64,000 nt of DNA, taken from Bacillota bacterium (GTDB lineage: Bacteria > Bacillota > Clostridia > DSM-8532). Location of the stretch: NCBI GenBank assembly GCA_023415825.1, contig JAEZJF010000015.1, forward strand, positions 124,001-188,000. The letters are read 5' to 3'. Both the position numbers and the translations under genes were made by a program. Each line of letters opens with the position of its first letter. Position 1 is the stretch's first letter. Below, in pieces: positions 63,582 through 64,000 of this stretch. The notes below the pieces were generated by a model that did not search any database, had not been told where the DNA came from, and worked only from the letters and a program-made list of their open reading frames with translations.

Positions 63582-64000
63582 ATGAAAGAGCAAAAGAATG
63601 CCCGAAGACCTTGGATTTTCTATTATTTAGTCGTTTTGGTGATTACCATTTTGTTAAATGCTTTAGTATTTCCGTTAATAATGGAGAGGCAGATCACCGA
63701 AGTTGATTACGGAACCTTTTTAGATCATGTGGATAGCGGAAATGTTTCGGCTGTGGAAATTCAGGATACACGGATTGTCTTTTCCATAAAAGATCAAAAC
63801 GGCGAAGAGAGCCTCTATTACACAGGAATAGTATACGATCTTGATTTGGTAAACCGTCTGCGTGCGGCCACAGGTACGGGAGAGGGAGGGAAAATTGCAT
63901 TTAGCAAGGTTGTCCCCAAAGAGAATTCTCCTCTTTTTAACTTTATTCTCACCTGGTTACTTCCTATTGCGATGTTTATGCTTATCGGTTCTTTTATGAT
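63582..64000 (+). CDS. ftsH: ATP-dependent zinc metalloprotease FtsH, N-terminal part (runs off the window)
   Basis: The first 139 or so residues of an FtsH-like membrane protease. A first membrane segment (about 11-33, YYLVVLVITILLNALVFPLI) is followed by an extracytoplasmic FtsH_ext domain (EVDYGTFLDHVDSGNVSAVEI in part) and the start of the second membrane segment (LPIAMFMLIGSFMM) at the window edge. The AAA and zinc protease domains lie beyond 64000. GAAGGAG precedes ATG 63582. FtsH degrades membrane and regulatory proteins. Confidence 0.85.
   Translation, partial: MKEQKNARRPWIFYYLVVLVITILLNALVFPLIMERQITEVDYGTFLDHVDSGNVSAVEIQDTRIVFSIKDQNGEESLYYTGIVYDLDLVNRLRAATGTGEGGKIAFSKVVPKENSPLFNFILTWLLPIAMFMLIGSFM

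Overview
The window looks like a chromosomal segment of an anaerobic, plant-polysaccharide-degrading clostridium (Bacillota, Clostridia). The support is a bifunctional AdhE that I recall as very close to the cellulolytic clostridial (Acetivibrio/Ruminiclostridium-type) enzyme, Rex-type operators, a T-box leader, strong AGGAGG ribosome sites, frequent TTG/GTG starts, Gram-positive lipoproteins and several carbohydrate loci. No phage, insertion sequence, rRNA, tRNA or CRISPR array was recognised. The assignment is from protein resemblance only.

Layout. 1-3.2 kb: a NodB-type deacetylase with two peptidoglycan-binding repeats, divergent from an ECF-like sigma factor overlapping a DUF4179 membrane protein. 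3.3-6.9 kb: adhE behind three Rex-like sites, followed by a small APH-fold kinase; a strong hairpin ends this unit. 6.9-24.4 kb: a galactoside locus. On the minus strand lies lplB-type permease, lplC-type permease, binding lipoprotein, intracellular GH59, secreted GH59. Divergent from it are a second binding lipoprotein and a membrane-anchored AraC/YesN regulator. Next to these is a minus-strand pair, GH36 alpha-galactosidase plus GPH symporter, behind a LacI-like palindrome. 24.5-31.3 kb: a secreted GHL10-amidase fusion, a GPH symporter, a ChbG/YdjC deacetylase and a PHP metallohydrolase. 31.3-38.6 kb: a strong three-hairpin element, uppP, a fumarate-reductase-type flavoprotein and a long Lhr helicase.

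38.8-47.4 kb: a DUF4352 lipoprotein, then a uronate operon: kduI, kduD, GntR regulator, GPH symporter, an unrecognised 613-aa protein, a GH105 unsaturated rhamnogalacturonyl hydrolase and a TIM-barrel isomerase-like protein. Two perfect 16-bp palindromes lie on its promoter, one exactly between -35 and -10. 47.5-52.3 kb: MBOAT acyltransferase, DHHW-family partner, TPR protein, DEAD-box helicase. 52.4-57.2 kb: a polar amino acid ABC operon (plus) and a NitT/TauT-type ABC operon (minus). 57.4-63.4 kb: a T-box-controlled branched-chain amino acid ABC operon (livK-H-M-G-F) ending in a CBS-ACT protein and a strong terminator. The window ends inside ftsH.

How the genes work together. Two inducible sugar systems dominate. 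In the first, a secreted GH59 and an imported-substrate GH59, with an oligosaccharide ABC importer and an alpha-galactosidase, would strip beta- and alpha-galactose from a plant galactoside; plant galactolipid headgroups are an attractive but untested substrate. In the second, unsaturated pectic oligosaccharides would be imported, cut by GH105 (perhaps with the 613-aa protein), and passed through KduI and KduD to 2-keto-3-deoxygluconate; KDG kinase and aldolase are not in the window. The most interesting unexplained items are the 613-aa protein, the paired GH59 enzymes, and the hairpin element upstream of uppP.
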